Origin: Sphingomonas naphthae
GTDB lineage: Bacteria > Pseudomonadota > Alphaproteobacteria > Sphingomonadales > Sphingomonadaceae
NCBI RefSeq assembly: GCF_028607085.1
Contig: NZ_CP117411.1
Coordinates: 3,548,501 to 3,612,500, forward strand
Direction of reading: 5' to 3'
DNA: 64,000 nt
In this document: piece by piece, positions 48,116-57,832 of the stretch
How the letters are laid out: each line of letters begins with the position of its first letter
How positions within the stretch are numbered: position 1 is the first letter of the stretch
Program-made: the position numbers and the translations under genes
The notes under the pieces: model-generated
What the model was told of the DNA's origin: nothing
The model's input: the letters and a program-made list of their open reading frames with translations, nothing else
The model's database searches: none

Positions 48116-49053
48116 GGCGCGGGATCGTCGTCGGCCGCTTCCTGCCGCCGCACGCCGGCCATGTCCTGTTGTGCGAGACGGCGACACGGCTGATCGACCG
48201 GCTGACGATCCTGATCCACGGCCGGCCGGACGACACCATCCCGCTCGCCACCCGCGCCGCGTGGATGACCGAGTTGTTCCCCGCCGCCCGCGTGATCGCC
48301 CATCAGGAGGCCACGGCACGCCCCGACTGGCCCGCGATCGTCGCGCGCCACCATCCCGAGCCGGTCGACGCGGTTTTCGCCGCCGATGCGGGTGGCGAGC
48401 GGCTGGCAAAGGCGCTAGGGGCACGGCCCGTGACCATCGATCCCAAGCGGCAGGCGATCCCCGCCCGCTCCGCCGACATCCGTGCCGATCCGCTGGCCCA
48501 CTGGCACCATCTGCCGGCGCCGGTGCGCGCGCATCATGCCCGCACCATCTGCCTCCACGGCCCCGAAAGCACCGGCAAGTCCACCGTCGCCCCCCGGCTG
48601 GCGGCGCGGTTCGACACGATCGTTGTGCCCGAATATGGCCGCACCTATTGCGAGCAGCACGGGCTCGATCTGTCGATGGACGATCTGGTCGCCATCGGCA
48701 AAGGCCATCAGGCGATGACCGAGGCGGCGCTGCGCCAGTGCGGCGGCCGGCTGATCCTGGATACCGATCCGCTGATGACGGCCGCCTGGGCCGACATGCT
48801 GTTCGGCCGCCGCGACCCCTGGTTCGACGCCTTCACCGCGACGGCCGATCTCTATCTGCTGTTCGACATCGACATGCCGTGGGTGGACGACGGCACCCGC
48901 TTCTTCGGCGAACCCTCCCAGCGCCAGCGCTTCTTCGACATTTCGCGCGCCGAACTCGACCGGCGCGGCCTGCCCTATGCCGTGATCGGCGGCCCGGCCG
49001 AGGGACGGTACGACAAGGCCGTCGCCGCGATCGAGGCGGCGGGGCTGGGCTGA
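48112..49053 (+). CDS. nadR: NadR-like bifunctional NMN adenylyltransferase / ribosylnicotinamide kinase
   Basis: 313 residues with an N-terminal nucleotidyltransferase part (VVGRFLPPHAGHVLLCE, containing the GxFxPxHxGH motif) and a C-terminal kinase part with Walker A HGPESTGKSTV and EYGRTYCEQHG. It lacks the N-terminal DNA-binding domain of enterobacterial NadR, so it should be an enzyme only. It would trap riboside imported by PnuC and turn it into NMN and NAD. Coupled to pnuC. Confidence 0.92.
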   Translation: MRRGIVVGRFLPPHAGHVLLCETATRLIDRLTILIHGRPDDTIPLATRAAWMTELFPAARVIAHQEATARPDWPAIVARHHPEPVDAVFAADAGGERLAKALGARPVTIDPKRQAIPARSADIRADPLAHWHHLPAPVRAHHARTICLHGPESTGKSTVAPRLAARFDTIVVPEYGRTYCEQHGLDLSMDDLVAIGKGHQAMTEAALRQCGGRLILDTDPLMTAAWADMLFGRRDPWFDAFTATADLYLLFDIDMPWVDDGTRFFGEPSQRQRFFDISRAELDRRGLPYAVIGGPAEGRYDKAVAAIEAAGLG

Positions 49054-49054
49054 C

Positions 49055-49441
49055 TTGGCGTTGGTGTCGCCAATCGTCGCCGACTTTCTCGCCGGGCTCG
49101 ACCCGACGACGCGAAACACGATCGACACGGTTCGCGGGCTGGTCCTCACGGCCGCCGACAATCTGGTCGAGGAGATCAAGTGGAACGCGCCCAGCTATCG
49201 CCATGGCGACGCCCACAGGGTGACGCTCGGGCTGGAGCGGAAAGGCGGAATACGGATTGTTCTCCATCGCGGCGCCAAAGTGAAGGATGCGCGCGGCTTC
49301 GCCTTCGCCGATCCGGTAGGGATAGCCCGCTGGCCAACGCCCGACCGGGGCGTGATCCTCGTCGCCGATGCCGAGGACGCGACCGCAAAAGGCGCCGCGA
49401 TCCGCGATATCGTCGGCCGCTGGATCGCGGCGACGGCGTGA
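49055..49441 (+). CDS. DUF1801 protein
   Basis: 128 residues of the DUF1801 type, with [16 protein letters not shown] and [14 protein letters not shown]; function unknown. The start is uncertain: TTG 49055 is just after the nadR stop; TTG 49061 and GTG 49064 are possible. Confidence 0.78.
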   Translation: MALVSPIVADFLAGLDPTTRNTIDTVRGLVLTAADNLVEEIKWNAPSYRHGDAHRVTLGLERKGGIRIVLHRGAKVKDARGFAFADPVGIARWPTPDRGVILVADAEDATAKGAAIRDIVGRWIAATA

Positions 49442-49508
49442 TGCGCACCGGCCAGCACGATATGCCGGCCTCTTCGCATCCCCGCCGCCCCCTGCTAGGG
49501 CGCGCGGC

Positions 49509-51314
49509 ATGACTCCACTCGACCGCATCCGCAATTTCTCGATCATCGCCCATATCGATCATGGCAAGTCGACGCTCGCCGATCGCCTGATCCAGCGCAC
49601 CGGCGGCCTCACCGATCGCGAGATGTCGGCGCAGGTGCTCGACAATATGGATATCGAGAAGGAGCGTGGCATCACCATCAAGGCGCAGACCGTGCGCCTG
49701 AACTACAAGGCCAAGGACGGGCTCGATTACGAGCTGAGCCTGATGGACACGCCCGGCCACGTCGATTTCGCCTATGAGGTGTCGCGCAGCCTGGCCGCGT
49801 GCGAGGGCGCGCTGCTGGTGGTGGATGCCGCGCAGGGCGTCGAGGCGCAGACGCTCGCCAACGTCTACCAGTCGATCGAGCACGACCATGAGATCGTGCC
49901 CGTCATCAACAAGATCGACCTGCCCGCCGCCGAGCCCGAGAAGGTGAAGAAGGAGATCGAGGACATCATCGGCATCTCGGCCGAGGATGCGGTGCTGGCC
50001 TCGGCCAAATCGGGCATCGGCATCGACGAGGTGCTGGAGGCGATCGTCACCCGCATCCCGCCGCCCAGGGGCGACCGCGACGCGCCGCTGAAGGCGATGC
50101 TCGTCGACAGCTGGTACGACCCGTATCTCGGCGTCGTCATCCTCGTCCGCGTGGTCGAGGGGGTGCTGAAGAAGGGCCAGCAGATCAAGTTCATGCAGCA
50201 TGGCACGCTGCACCTCGTCGATCGGGTCGGCTGCATGCGCCCCAAGATCGAGCAGCTGACCGAACTGGCGGCGGGCGAGATCGGCTTCATCACCGCGCAG
50301 ATCAAGGAAGTCAGCCAGACGGCGGTCGGCGACACGATCACCGATGCGAAAAAGCCCACCGCCGAGCCGCTGCCGGGCTTCAAGGAAGTGCAGCCGGTGG
50401 TGTTCTGCGGCCTCTTCCCGGTCGACGCCGCCGATTTCGAGAAATTGCGCGATTCGCTCTACAAATTGCGCCTCAACGACGCGTCGTTCAGCTTCGAGGC
50501 GGAATCGTCGGCGGCCTTGGGCTTCGGCTTCCGCTGCGGCTTCCTGGGGTTGCTCCATCTGGAGATCATCCAGGAGCGGCTGACCCGCGAATATGACCTC
50601 GATCTCATCACCACCGCGCCGTCGGTGGTCTATAAGATCCAGCTCGCCCACGGGAAAGGCGAGCTGGAACTGCACAATCCGGCCGACATGCCCGATGTGA
50701 TGCAGATCGACATGATCGAGGAGCCGTGGATCGAGGCGGTGATCTACGTGCCCGACGAATATCTCGGCTCGCTGCTGAAGCTCTGCCAGGATCGACGCGG
50801 CATCCAGAAGAACCTCACTTATGTGGGCGGCCGCGCGCAGATCACCTACGAGCTGCCGCTCAACGAGGTGGTGTTCGATTTCTACGATCGGCTGAAATCG
50901 ATCAGCCGGGGCTATGCCAGCTTCGATTACCACCAGATCGGCTATCGCGAGGGCGACCTCGTCAAGATGTCGATCATGGTCAATGCCGAGCCGGTCGACG
51001 CGCTCAGCATGATCGTCCACCGCGCCAATGCCGAGACGCGCGGGCGCGGCATGTGCGAGCGGCTGAAGGATCTGATCCCGCGCCACCTGTTCAAAATCCC
51101 CGTGCAGGCGGCGATCGGCGGCAAGGTGATCGCCCGCGAGACGATCGCGGCGATGCGCAAGGACGTGACCGCCAAATGCTACGGCGGCGACGCCAGCCGC
51201 AAGCGCAAGCTCCTCGATAAGCAGAAGGAGGGCAAGAAGCGGATGCGCGAATATGGCAGCGTGCAGATCCCGCAGGAGGCATTCATCGCCGCGCTGAGAA
51301 TGGGCGAGGAATAG
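49509..51314 (+). CDS. lepA: Translation elongation factor 4 (LepA)
   Basis: A ribosome-bound GTPase of 601 residues that acts in translation and ribosome assembly. G1 [16 protein letters not shown], switch [14 protein letters not shown]4 NKIDLP, and the LepA-specific C-terminal region with [17 protein letters not shown] are all present. CTAGGG lies 10 bases before the ATG. Confidence 0.98.
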   Translation: MTPLDRIRNFSIIAHIDHGKSTLADRLIQRTGGLTDREMSAQVLDNMDIEKERGITIKAQTVRLNYKAKDGLDYELSLMDTPGHVDFAYEVSRSLAACEGALLVVDAAQGVEAQTLANVYQSIEHDHEIVPVINKIDLPAAEPEKVKKEIEDIIGISAEDAVLASAKSGIGIDEVLEAIVTRIPPPRGDRDAPLKAMLVDSWYDPYLGVVILVRVVEGVLKKGQQIKFMQHGTLHLVDRVGCMRPKIEQLTELAAGEIGFITAQIKEVSQTAVGDTITDAKKPTAEPLPGFKEVQPVVFCGLFPVDAADFEKLRDSLYKLRLNDASFSFEAESSAALGFGFRCGFLGLLHLEIIQERLTREYDLDLITTAPSVVYKIQLAHGKGELELHNPADMPDVMQIDMIEEPWIEAVIYVPDEYLGSLLKLCQDRRGIQKNLTYVGGRAQITYELPLNEVVFDFYDRLKSISRGYASFDYHQIGYREGDLVKMSIMVNAEPVDALSMIVHRANAETRGRGMCERLKDLIPRHLFKIPVQAAIGGKVIARETIAAMRKDVTAKCYGGDASRKRKLLDKQKEGKKRMREYGSVQIPQEAFIAALRMGEE

Positions 51315-51341
51315 ACCCTTTATCCGTCATTGCGAGGTAGA

Positions 51342-51794
51342 CTACCGCCGCCCCGCGAAGAAATCGCGCAGCTGCGTCGCCGCCTCAGCCTCGCCAATGC
51401 CGGTATAGACCTCCGGCCGATGGTGGCACGTCGGCTGGGTGAACAGGCGCGGGCCGTTCACCACCGCGCCGCCCTTCGGATCGTCCGCCGCGAAATACAG
51501 GCGGGCGATCCGCGACAAGGCGATCGCCCCGGCGCACATCGCGCAGGGCTCCAGCGTCACCCAAAGGTCCAGCCCGTCCAGCCGCGACGATCCGGTCGCT
51601 TCGGCCGCGCGGCGGATGGCGACGATCTCGGCGTGGGCGGTCGGATCGTTCGATCCGCGCATCATGTTGGCTGAGGTGGCGATCACGGCGCCGTCGCGGG
51701 TGACCACGGCACCCACCGGCACCTCGCCCGCCGCCGCCGCGTCGCGCGACAGATCGAGCGCCAGGCGCATCGCGGGGGGCAAGGGAAAGGCCAT
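51342..51794 (-). CDS. tadA: tRNA-specific adenosine deaminase TadA
   Basis: TadA converts A34 to inosine in tRNA-Arg(ACG). 150 residues with the zinc motifs TAHAEIVAIRRA and EPCAMCAGAI. Converges with lepA across 27 bases. The start codon lies inside a 10-bp inverted repeat, and no Shine-Dalgarno sequence is visible. Confidence 0.95.
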   Translation of the reverse strand: MAFPLPPAMRLALDLSRDAAAAGEVPVGAVVTRDGAVIATSANMMRGSNDPTAHAEIVAIRRAAEATGSSRLDGLDLWVTLEPCAMCAGAIALSRIARLYFAADDPKGGAVVNGPRLFTQPTCHHRPEVYTGIGEAEAATQLRDFFAGRR

Positions 51795-51820
51795 CGGCGG
51801 GCTGTACCGCGCCGATGGCC
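51789..51820 (-). terminator. 10-bp inverted repeat enclosing the tadA start
   Basis: GGCCATCGGC (51789-51798) pairs with GCCGATGGCC (51811-51820). It follows the Pmp3-like gene stop and could end its transcript, and it also covers the tadA ATG. Confidence 0.55.
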
Positions 51821-51826
51821 CTGAGG

Positions 51827-52027
51827 CTATGCCGAGGCGCGGCCCCGGAGGAGCGCGGGCGGCAGGATATCCGGCTTCAGGATCACCACCAGCGCGAAGA
51901 TCATGCCCGGTATCCAGGCGATGATCGTGAGCAGCACGGTAACCCAGAAGGCCGGCCCCAGGCCGCGCGCCAGGAACGTGCCCAGCGGCGGCAGGAAGAT
52001 CGCGGCGATGATCTGCAAGAGTGTCAC
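51827..52027 (-). CDS. YqaE/Pmp3-type membrane protein
   Basis: 66 residues with two membrane helices (LLQIIAAIFLPPLGTFL and WVTVLLTIIAWIPGMIFAL), the Pmp3/YqaE pattern. Yeast Pmp3 affects membrane potential and ion tolerance; the bacterial role is unclear. Start is a GTG with AGGAGG eight bases upstream. Confidence 0.88.
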   Translation of the reverse strand: MTLLQIIAAIFLPPLGTFLARGLGPAFWVTVLLTIIAWIPGMIFALVVILKPDILPPALLRGRASA

Positions 52028-52054
52028 GGGCGATCCTCCTGGGCTGTTACGCGC

Positions 52055-52327
52055 TTAGTTGGGCTTCTTCACGTCGACGGTCGGGACGTCGATCGTCTCC
52101 TTCCTGGTGCCCACGGTCGGCACGTCGACGGTGGTCGGCTTCGAGCCGACGTCGACATCGGCGGTCTTCACGTCGAAGGCCGGGGCCTGGCCACCCTGGA
52201 CGGCGACCTCGGGCAGTTTCGCTTCCTTGGTCTGGCTCACGTCGAGGAAGCCGAAGGCGATCGCCGCGATGACCGCGACGATGGCGACGACGACGATCAC
52301 GAGGCCGGTACGTGCGGCGCTGGACAT
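52055..52327 (-). CDS. Small membrane-anchored protein of unknown function
   Basis: 90 residues: one membrane helix ([21 protein letters not shown]) and a periplasmic tail with a repeated Val-Asp/Val-Pro-Thr-Val pattern ([24 protein letters not shown]). No family recognised. ATG 52327 has AGGGA about eight bases upstream; an ATG at 52333 is the alternative. Confidence 0.68.
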   Translation of the reverse strand: MSSAARTGLVIVVVAIVAVIAAIAFGFLDVSQTKEAKLPEVAVQGGQAPAFDVKTADVDVGSKPTTVDVPTVGTRKETIDVPTVDVKKPN

Positions 52328-52421
52328 TGGCATCTTCCCTATATTGTCTGTTACAGAGGGGCCAAACGCGCCTTTTCCGGTCTGGTTGCACCAGCGCAAC
52401 GATAAGGCGCGTCGGGATCGG

Positions 52422-52450
52422 TTGACGAATCGAAGGGCGGCGGCTATCCG
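52422..52450 (+). promoter_or_regulatory. Candidate sigma-70 promoter of rpmB
   Basis: TTGACG (52422-52427), a 17-base spacer and TATCCG (52445-52450) lie about 40 bases before the rpmB start. The -35 box is strong, the -10 box only partial. Confidence 0.5.
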
Positions 52451-52490
52451 CACCGCCTTTCCGGGCAACCGAAATCAGGATTATCAAGCG

Positions 52491-52775
52491 ATGTCGCGTA
52501 TCTGCGAGCTGACCGGCAAGGGCCGTCAGGTGGGTCACAATGTGTCTCATGCCAACAACAAGACCAAGCGCACTTTTCTGCCGAACTTGCAGAATGTGAC
52601 GCTGATCTCCGATTCGCTCGGCACCGGCGTGAAGCTGCGCGTTTCGACGCACGGTCTGCGTTCGGTCGAGCATGTCGGCGGTCTCGACAATTGGCTGGTC
52701 AAGACCAGCGACGACAAGCTCTCGCTGCGCGTGCGCCGCCTGAAGCGCGAGATCGTCAAGAAGATCGCAGCCTGA
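52491..52775 (+). CDS. rpmB: 50S ribosomal protein L28
   Basis: 94 residues, basic, with the N-terminal [24 protein letters not shown] (in part) and [20 protein letters not shown]. Normal alphaproteobacterial length. Single-gene transcript with its own promoter and terminator. Confidence 0.97.
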   Translation: MSRICELTGKGRQVGHNVSHANNKTKRTFLPNLQNVTLISDSLGTGVKLRVSTHGLRSVEHVGGLDNWLVKTSDDKLSLRVRRLKREIVKKIAA

Positions 52776-52827
52776 GCAACACGCGCTGTCGGCCCTTCGA
52801 GGCGGGCGGCTTGTCGGTTCGGTGTTG

Positions 52828-52875
52828 AAACCCTGATTCCGCATCGGCCGATGGTCGAAGGCGGATCGGGGTTTT
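52828..52875 (+). terminator. Rho-independent-type terminator after rpmB
   Basis: AAACCCTGATTCCGC (52828-52842) pairs imperfectly with GCGGATCGGGGTTTT (52861-52875), which ends in a short T-run. Confidence 0.65.
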
Positions 52876-53011
52876 CCGCGTTCGTCGCGCCTGTCGCGAC
52901 TGGGAATGCCTGAACCTCGGATAACGAGGCCATTCAGGCTGGCCTCACGGGACTCGCGGTAGAAACCGGATCAATCGAGGCATCACGCCCCGAGGATCTG
53001 GAGTTAGCGCA

Positions 53012-53410
53012 ATGTCCCGCAAGACCTTCACGCTCGCTGCCGCGGCTGTCTTGGCTGCGGTGACTGTCGCCCCCGCCGCCGCCGAGGCGCAATATTATGG
53101 TGGCCGGGGCGGCGGCTATTACGCCCAGGGCTATGATGCCCGCTACAATGGCTACGATCGCGGCGGCCGCTATTATGACGGCCGTGGCTATGATCGCGGC
53201 GACCGGCGCGATTATCGCCGTGACCGTGGCTATCGTGGCGGCGGCCGGTGCCGCGACAAGGGCACCGGCGGCACGATCATCGGCGCCATCGCCGGCGGCC
53301 TGCTCGGCGACGCCGCCGTGGGCCGTCGCGGCGACAGTACGGCCGCCACGATCGCCGGCGCTGGCGTTGGCGCGCTGATCGGGCGCGGCATCGATCGCGA
53401 TTGCCGCTGA
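53012..53410 (+). CDS. Glycine-zipper outer-membrane-type protein
   Basis: 132 residues: signal peptide ending near AAAEAQ, then a Gly/Tyr/Arg-rich part (YYGGRGGGYYAQGYD), then a glycine zipper (GTIIGAIAGGLLGDAAVG ... GAGVGALIGRGID) as in the Rickettsia 17-kDa surface antigen family. Function unknown; relatives sit in the outer membrane. Confidence 0.83.
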   Translation: MSRKTFTLAAAAVLAAVTVAPAAAEAQYYGGRGGGYYAQGYDARYNGYDRGGRYYDGRGYDRGDRRDYRRDRGYRGGGRCRDKGTGGTIIGAIAGGLLGDAAVGRRGDSTAATIAGAGVGALIGRGIDRDCR

Positions 53411-53443
53411 GGGCGATTTTCCCGCGTAGCGTAGCGGGAAGCG

Positions 53444-53477
53444 GCAAAGGCCGGGGCGGCAACGCTCCGGCCTTTGC
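53444..53477 (+). terminator. 11-bp perfect hairpin
   Basis: GCAAAGGCCGG (53444-53454) and CCGGCCTTTGC (53467-53477), 33 bases after the glycine-zipper gene. Confidence 0.7.
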
Positions 53478-53497
53478 TGTATCGGCAACCCCGAAAC

Positions 53498-53573
53498 GTC
53501 ACCCCGGCGCAGGCCGGGGCCTCAGGCGGCCTGCCACCACGTCGCCCCAAGCCTGCCGAGAGCCGGGATGACG
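53498..53573. repeat. Inverted gap repeat before the cobT end
   Basis: CGTCACCCCGGC (53498-53509) matches the inverted GCCGGGATGACG (53562-53573) at 11 of 12 positions; inner CCCCGGCGCAGGCCGGGG also folds. A CGTCATCCCGGC-type repeat. Confidence 0.75.
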
Positions 53574-53578
53574 ACACA

Positions 53579-55414
53579 TCAAGCGTCGTCGAACAGCGAC
53601 GCCAGTTGCTCCACCATCGTGCCGCCCAGCTGCTCGGCATCCATGATCGTCACCGCGCGCTGATAATAACGGGTCACGTCATGGCCGATGCCGATCGCGA
53701 CGAGCTGGACCGGCGACTTGGTCTCGATCCACGCGATCACCTGCCGCAGATGGCGCTCCAGATAGCTGCCCGAATTGACCGATAGCGTCGAATCATCGAC
53801 CGGCGCACCGTCCGAGATCACCATCAGGATGCGCCGCTCCTCGGGGCGGCCGATCAGGCGGTTGTGCGCCCACAGCAGCGCCTCGCCGTCGATATTCTCC
53901 TTGAGCAGCCCCTCGCGCATCATCAGGCCGAGATTCTTGCGGGCGCGGCGCCACGGCTCGTCGGCGCGCTTGTAGACGATGTGGCGCAGATCGTTGAGGC
54001 GGCCGGGCGCCGGCGGGCGGCCCGCGCCGAGCCATGCCTCGCGCGAAAGCCCGCCCTTCCACGCGCGCGTCGTGAAGCCGAGGATTTCGGCTTTCACCCC
54101 GCACCGCTCCAGGGTGCGCGCCATGATGTCGGCCGAGATCGCCGCGATCGAGATCGGCCGGCCGCGCATCGACCCGGAATTGTCGATCAGCAGCGTCACC
54201 ACCGTGTCGCGGAAATCGGTCTCGCGCTCGATCTTGTAGCTCAGCGAATGGGTCGGGTTGATGATGACCCGCGCCAGCCGCGCGGGATCGAGCATCCCCT
54301 CCTCCTGATCGAAATCCCAGCTGCGCGACTGCTGCGCCATCAGCCGGCGCTGGAGCCGGTTGGCGAGCTTGGTCACCGCGCCCTGCAAGTGGACAAGCTG
54401 GCTGTCGAGATAGGCGCGCAGACGGGTGAGTTCCTCCTCGTCGCACAGCTCGGTCGCCTCGATCACCTCGTCATATTGCTGGGTATAGGCCTTGTAATCG
54501 AACTGGCCGGACATGTCGGCCGGCGGGCGATTGGGGCGCACGGGCAACATCCCGTCGTCGCCGTCCTGGCCCAGCTCGCCCTCGCCGTCCTGAAGGTCGC
54601 CGGGCTCGCTCTGCTCGGATTCGGTTTCCTGATCGCCGGGCTCGCCTTCCTCGCCGCGCGCTTCGGCATCGCTGTCGCTGTCGCCGCCGGACTGGTCGTC
54701 CTGATCCTCGCCCTCGCCACCCTCCTGCGAATCGTCGCCATCCTCGTCGCTGGTATCCTCGTCCTGCTGCGGGTCGCTCTCCGCCTCGGCATCGACCAGA
54801 TCCAGATCGCGCAAGAGGCGCGCGACCAGATCGGCGAAGGCGCCCTGATCGTCGAGCGACAGACCCAGCGAATCCAGCCCCGATCCACCCTTTTCCTCGA
54901 TCCAGTCGCGCACCATCGCCACGCCGCTGGCGGCGGCGGCGGGCGGGGCCTCGCCGGTCAGCCGCTCGCGCGCGATCAGCTGGATGGCGGTGGAAAGAGG
55001 CACCTCCTCACGGGTGCGGGCGCGGGCGATCGGATCGGATCGCATCCGCATTTCCAGCGCATGGGTCAGGTTGGCCTTCACCCCCGCCATCGCGCGCGCG
55101 CCGATCGCCTCGACCCGGGCCTGCTCGACCGCGTCGAACACCGCGCGCGCCACCGCTTCGTGCGGCGCGCGGCGGGCGTGGAGGGCGGGATCGTGATGGC
55201 GGTTCTTGAGCGCGAAGCCATCGGCGAAGCCGCGCGCCTCGGCCACCTGCGCGGCGGGCAAGGTGCGCGACGGCATCGGCACGCGCAGCTGCTTGAACGA
55301 CGACGACGGCGCGTCGGCGGTGAAGTTCAGCTCCAGCTCCGGCTCCTGCGCCATCGCGCGCGCCGTGCCGCCCAGCACCTGGCGGAAGGCTTCGAGGGGG
55401 GATTGTTCGGCCAT
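53579..55414 (-). CDS. cobT: Cobaltochelatase subunit CobT
   Basis: CobT pairs with the AAA+ protein CobS to drive CobN in inserting cobalt into hydrogenobyrinate diamide. 611 residues: N-terminal domain, a very acidic middle (about 205-290, rich in D, E and S), and a C-terminal VWA domain with the MIDAS motif [11 protein letters not shown]. The ATG overlaps the stop of the PIN-domain gene by one base (TAATG). Without CobN in view the partner and role are open. Confidence 0.93.
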   Translation of the reverse strand: MAEQSPLEAFRQVLGGTARAMAQEPELELNFTADAPSSSFKQLRVPMPSRTLPAAQVAEARGFADGFALKNRHHDPALHARRAPHEAVARAVFDAVEQARVEAIGARAMAGVKANLTHALEMRMRSDPIARARTREEVPLSTAIQLIARERLTGEAPPAAAASGVAMVRDWIEEKGGSGLDSLGLSLDDQGAFADLVARLLRDLDLVDAEAESDPQQDEDTSDEDGDDSQEGGEGEDQDDQSGGDSDSDAEARGEEGEPGDQETESEQSEPGDLQDGEGELGQDGDDGMLPVRPNRPPADMSGQFDYKAYTQQYDEVIEATELCDEEELTRLRAYLDSQLVHLQGAVTKLANRLQRRLMAQQSRSWDFDQEEGMLDPARLARVIINPTHSLSYKIERETDFRDTVVTLLIDNSGSMRGRPISIAAISADIMARTLERCGVKAEILGFTTRAWKGGLSREAWLGAGRPPAPGRLNDLRHIVYKRADEPWRRARKNLGLMMREGLLKENIDGEALLWAHNRLIGRPEERRILMVISDGAPVDDSTLSVNSGSYLERHLRQVIAWIETKSPVQLVAIGIGHDVTRYYQRAVTIMDAEQLGGTMVEQLASLFDDA

Positions 55415-55812
55415 TACCAGATCACCTTGCAGCCGAAGTCGATAAACGCCCGATCGCGTGTCACCACAACCATATCCTCAATCAGCGCCTGGGCCGCGAT
55501 CAGCCGGTCGAACGGGTCGCGATGCTCACCCGGCAGCAGCCCGGCCCGCAACGCGTGGGCTTCGTTCACGCTCAGGCTGTCGAAACCGTTGCGGTCCATC
55601 AGCCGGCGGAAGTTCGCGGCCGGATCGCCGATATCGGGCAGCTTGCCGAGCCGGAATTTGTTGGCGATCTCGAGAGCCGAAACCGCGCTGACGGCGATCG
55701 GGCAATCCGCTTCGGCCAGCAGCTCCGAGGCTTTCGCGCCAAGGCGCGTCGGATCGCTCCACCACCAGAGGGCCGCGTGGGTATCGAGCAGCAGCCGATC
55801 GGTCCCGCTCAC
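55414..55812 (-). CDS. PIN-domain toxin, VapC-like
   Basis: 132 residues, a PIN-fold ribonuclease with the acidic set intact: [12 protein letters not shown] (Asp), [12 protein letters not shown] (Glu), [12 protein letters not shown] (Asp) and VTRDRAF (Asp). Toxins of this type cut RNA unless bound by their antitoxin. The GTG start overlaps the antitoxin stop (GTGA), and its stop overlaps the cobT start. The place inside a cobalt-chelatase operon is unusual. Confidence 0.88.
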   Translation of the reverse strand: MSGTDRLLLDTHAALWWWSDPTRLGAKASELLAEADCPIAVSAVSALEIANKFRLGKLPDIGDPAANFRRLMDRNGFDSLSVNEAHALRAGLLPGEHRDPFDRLIAAQALIEDMVVVTRDRAFIDFGCKVIW

Positions 55813-56087
55813 CACTCCTCGTGCTTGCCTTTGCCTTCCCACAGATCGAGTTCGTCATCCGGCAGGGGATCGAACCAGACCGAATCCGGGATGGCAGCCA
55901 GTTCAGGCCAGCCGCCGGGGGTGCGCTTCTTCTTGGGTTCGGCCGGCAAAGGCACCAGCCGGGCATAAGGCTTGCCCGCCTTGCAGATCACGATCTCCTC
56001 GCCGCCATGCGCCCGCTCCAGATATTTGGAGAAATGGGTCTTGGCGTCGTGGACGTTGATGATGTCGATCTTCGACGGTGCGTTCAT
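55809..56087 (-). CDS. Phd/YefM-type antitoxin
   Basis: 92 residues: an N-terminal Phd/YefM DNA-binding fold (INVHDAKTHFSKYLERAHGGEEIVICKAGKPYARLVPL in part) and a C-terminal tail that should wrap the toxin ([20 protein letters not shown]). AGGAGG lies five bases before the ATG. An 8-bp palindrome upstream is a likely self-binding site. Coupled to the PIN gene. Confidence 0.88.
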   Translation of the reverse strand: MNAPSKIDIINVHDAKTHFSKYLERAHGGEEIVICKAGKPYARLVPLPAEPKKKRTPGGWPELAAIPDSVWFDPLPDDELDLWEGKGKHEEW

Positions 56088-56100
56088 CCGCGCCTCCTGT

Positions 56101-56123
56101 GAGTGGACCAACTTAGTCCACTC
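56101..56123. promoter_or_regulatory. Palindromic candidate operator of the antitoxin gene
   Basis: GAGTGGAC (56101-56108) and GTCCACTC (56116-56123) are perfect inverted arms around a 7-base centre, 13 bases upstream of the antitoxin ATG and between it and cobS. Phd/YefM proteins usually repress their own operon through such a palindrome. Confidence 0.6.
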
Positions 56124-56134
56124 GGCGGTCGGTC

Positions 56135-57139
56135 TCAAGCCTTGCCCACCAGGCTTTCGGGCAGATCCTTGCCGAACACGCGCTGATAATATTCCGCCAC
56201 CAGCGGCCGCTCCGCCTCGTCGCATTTGTTGAGGAAGGACAGGCGGAAGGCGAAGCCGATGTCGCCCAGGATCAACGTGTTCTGCGCCCAGCTGATCACG
56301 GTGCGCGGGCTCATCACGGTCGAGATGTCGCCCGCGATGAAGCCGGCGCGGGTGAAATCGGCCACCTTCACCATATTCTCGACGGTCTTCTTGCCCTCGG
56401 GCTTGTCATATTCGCCCGACTTGGCGAGCACGATCCGCGCCTCGACCGCCGCCGGCAGATAGTTCAGCGTGACGACGATGTTCCAGCGATCCATCTGCCC
56501 CTGATTGATCTGCTGGGTGCCATGATAGAGGCCCGTCGTGTCGCCCAGGCCGACCGTATTGGCGGTGGCGAACAGGCGGAAATAGGGATTGGGGCGGATC
56601 ACGCGATTCTGATCGAGCAGGGTCAGCTTGCCCTCGGTCTCCAGCACGCGCTGGATCACGAACATCACGTCGGGGCGGCCCGCGTCATATTCGTCGAACA
56701 CGATCGCGGTCGGCGTCTGGAGCGCCCAGGGCAGCAGCCCTTCGCGGAATTCGGTCACCTGCTGGCCGTCGCGCAGCACGATCGCGTCACGGCCGACCAG
56801 ATCGACGCGGCTGATGTGCGCGTCGAGGTTGATCCGCACGCACGGCCATTTGAGGCGGGCGGCGACCTGCTCGATATGGGTCGACTTGCCGGTGCCGTGA
56901 TAACCCTGCACCATCACGCGGCGGTTGAAGGCGAAGCCCGCGCAGATCGCCAAGGTCGTGTCCGGATCGAACACATAGGCCCCGTCCAGATCGGGCACCC
57001 GTTCGTCGGCTTCGGAGAAGGCGGGCACCTCCATGTCCGAATCGATGCCGAACAGCTCGCGCACCTTCACCATCCGATCCGGCGCTTCGAGCACCGTCGC
57101 GGCGCGGCTGTCGGGCTGGATATTGGGCAGGTCGGTCAT
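56135..57139 (-). CDS. cobS: Cobaltochelatase subunit CobS
   Basis: A MoxR-type AAA+ ATPase of 334 residues that acts with CobT. Walker [16 protein letters not shown], Walker [14 protein letters not shown], and [14 protein letters not shown] (sensor 1). Upstream of the toxin-antitoxin pair and cobT; separated from the antitoxin start by 47 bases holding the palindrome. Confidence 0.95.
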   Translation of the reverse strand: MTDLPNIQPDSRAATVLEAPDRMVKVRELFGIDSDMEVPAFSEADERVPDLDGAYVFDPDTTLAICAGFAFNRRVMVQGYHGTGKSTHIEQVAARLKWPCVRINLDAHISRVDLVGRDAIVLRDGQQVTEFREGLLPWALQTPTAIVFDEYDAGRPDVMFVIQRVLETEGKLTLLDQNRVIRPNPYFRLFATANTVGLGDTTGLYHGTQQINQGQMDRWNIVVTLNYLPAAVEARIVLAKSGEYDKPEGKKTVENMVKVADFTRAGFIAGDISTVMSPRTVISWAQNTLILGDIGFAFRLSFLNKCDEAERPLVAEYYQRVFGKDLPESLVGKA

Positions 57140-57269
57140 CGTCGGTCTGGTCCTGAAGCCACGGAAATGATGCGTCGCAAAAAAGCGGTAATGCCTTGAG
57201 CCCGCGCCCGCAACGCCCCGAAGGTGTAATCATCGACACGATTTCGGAAGGCGGGACGGGAGGGCGCGA

Positions 57270-57767
57270 TCAATCGACCGCCTTGCACCGCCGTGCCAGT
57301 TGCAGCCCGCGCAGGAAGCCGCGCCGGGCGAGGCCGGCATCCACCGCCGCCTCCAGCCGCCGCTGGGCGGGCGCGGCGCCCGTCGCCTCGCGGACGAGCC
57401 CCCGGAAGGGGATGATCGAGTTGATGACGCTCTTGCCGCCGGCCTGGGCGAACTTGCCCGCGCGGTTTTCCTTCTCGGCGATGTTCTGCGGGCGATAATC
57501 GGGGCCGAGCGCGCCGTTCAGCTCTTTCAGCCCGGCGGCGATCTGCGCGCAGCTGGCGGTGCCCTTGGGCCCATAAGGCGCGGCGCTGGCGGCGGCGAGG
57601 ACCGGCGGGATCTGGCGCTTGGCGGCGCCCACGTCATAGGCCGGCTGGGAAGCGATGCGGCCGGCCTGTCCGGCGGCGGTCTGCTTCTGGCCCTGCGCGA
57701 TGGCGCCACCGGCCGACAGCGCCAGCGCGCCGCCCATCACCAAAGCTCTCGCGATCGATACCGGCAC
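57270..57767 (-). CDS. Secreted protein of unknown function
   Basis: 165 residues: signal peptide (VSIARALVMGGALALSAGGAIAQ), then two cysteines (SCAQ and RRCK) and an Ala/Gly-rich body with KSVINSIIPFRGLVREATGA. No family recognised. GTG start with GGAGG eight bases upstream. 130 bases without a gene separate it from cobS. Confidence 0.72.
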   Translation of the reverse strand: MPVSIARALVMGGALALSAGGAIAQGQKQTAAGQAGRIASQPAYDVGAAKRQIPPVLAAASAAPYGPKGTASCAQIAAGLKELNGALGPDYRPQNIAEKENRAGKFAQAGGKSVINSIIPFRGLVREATGAAPAQRRLEAAVDAGLARRGFLRGLQLARRCKAVD

Positions 57768-57832
57768 GCCCTGTTCCTCCCTGAATGAGAGGGGCAGAAC
57801 GCGCCGGTGCCGTCCGGGTTCAGCGGCGACGT

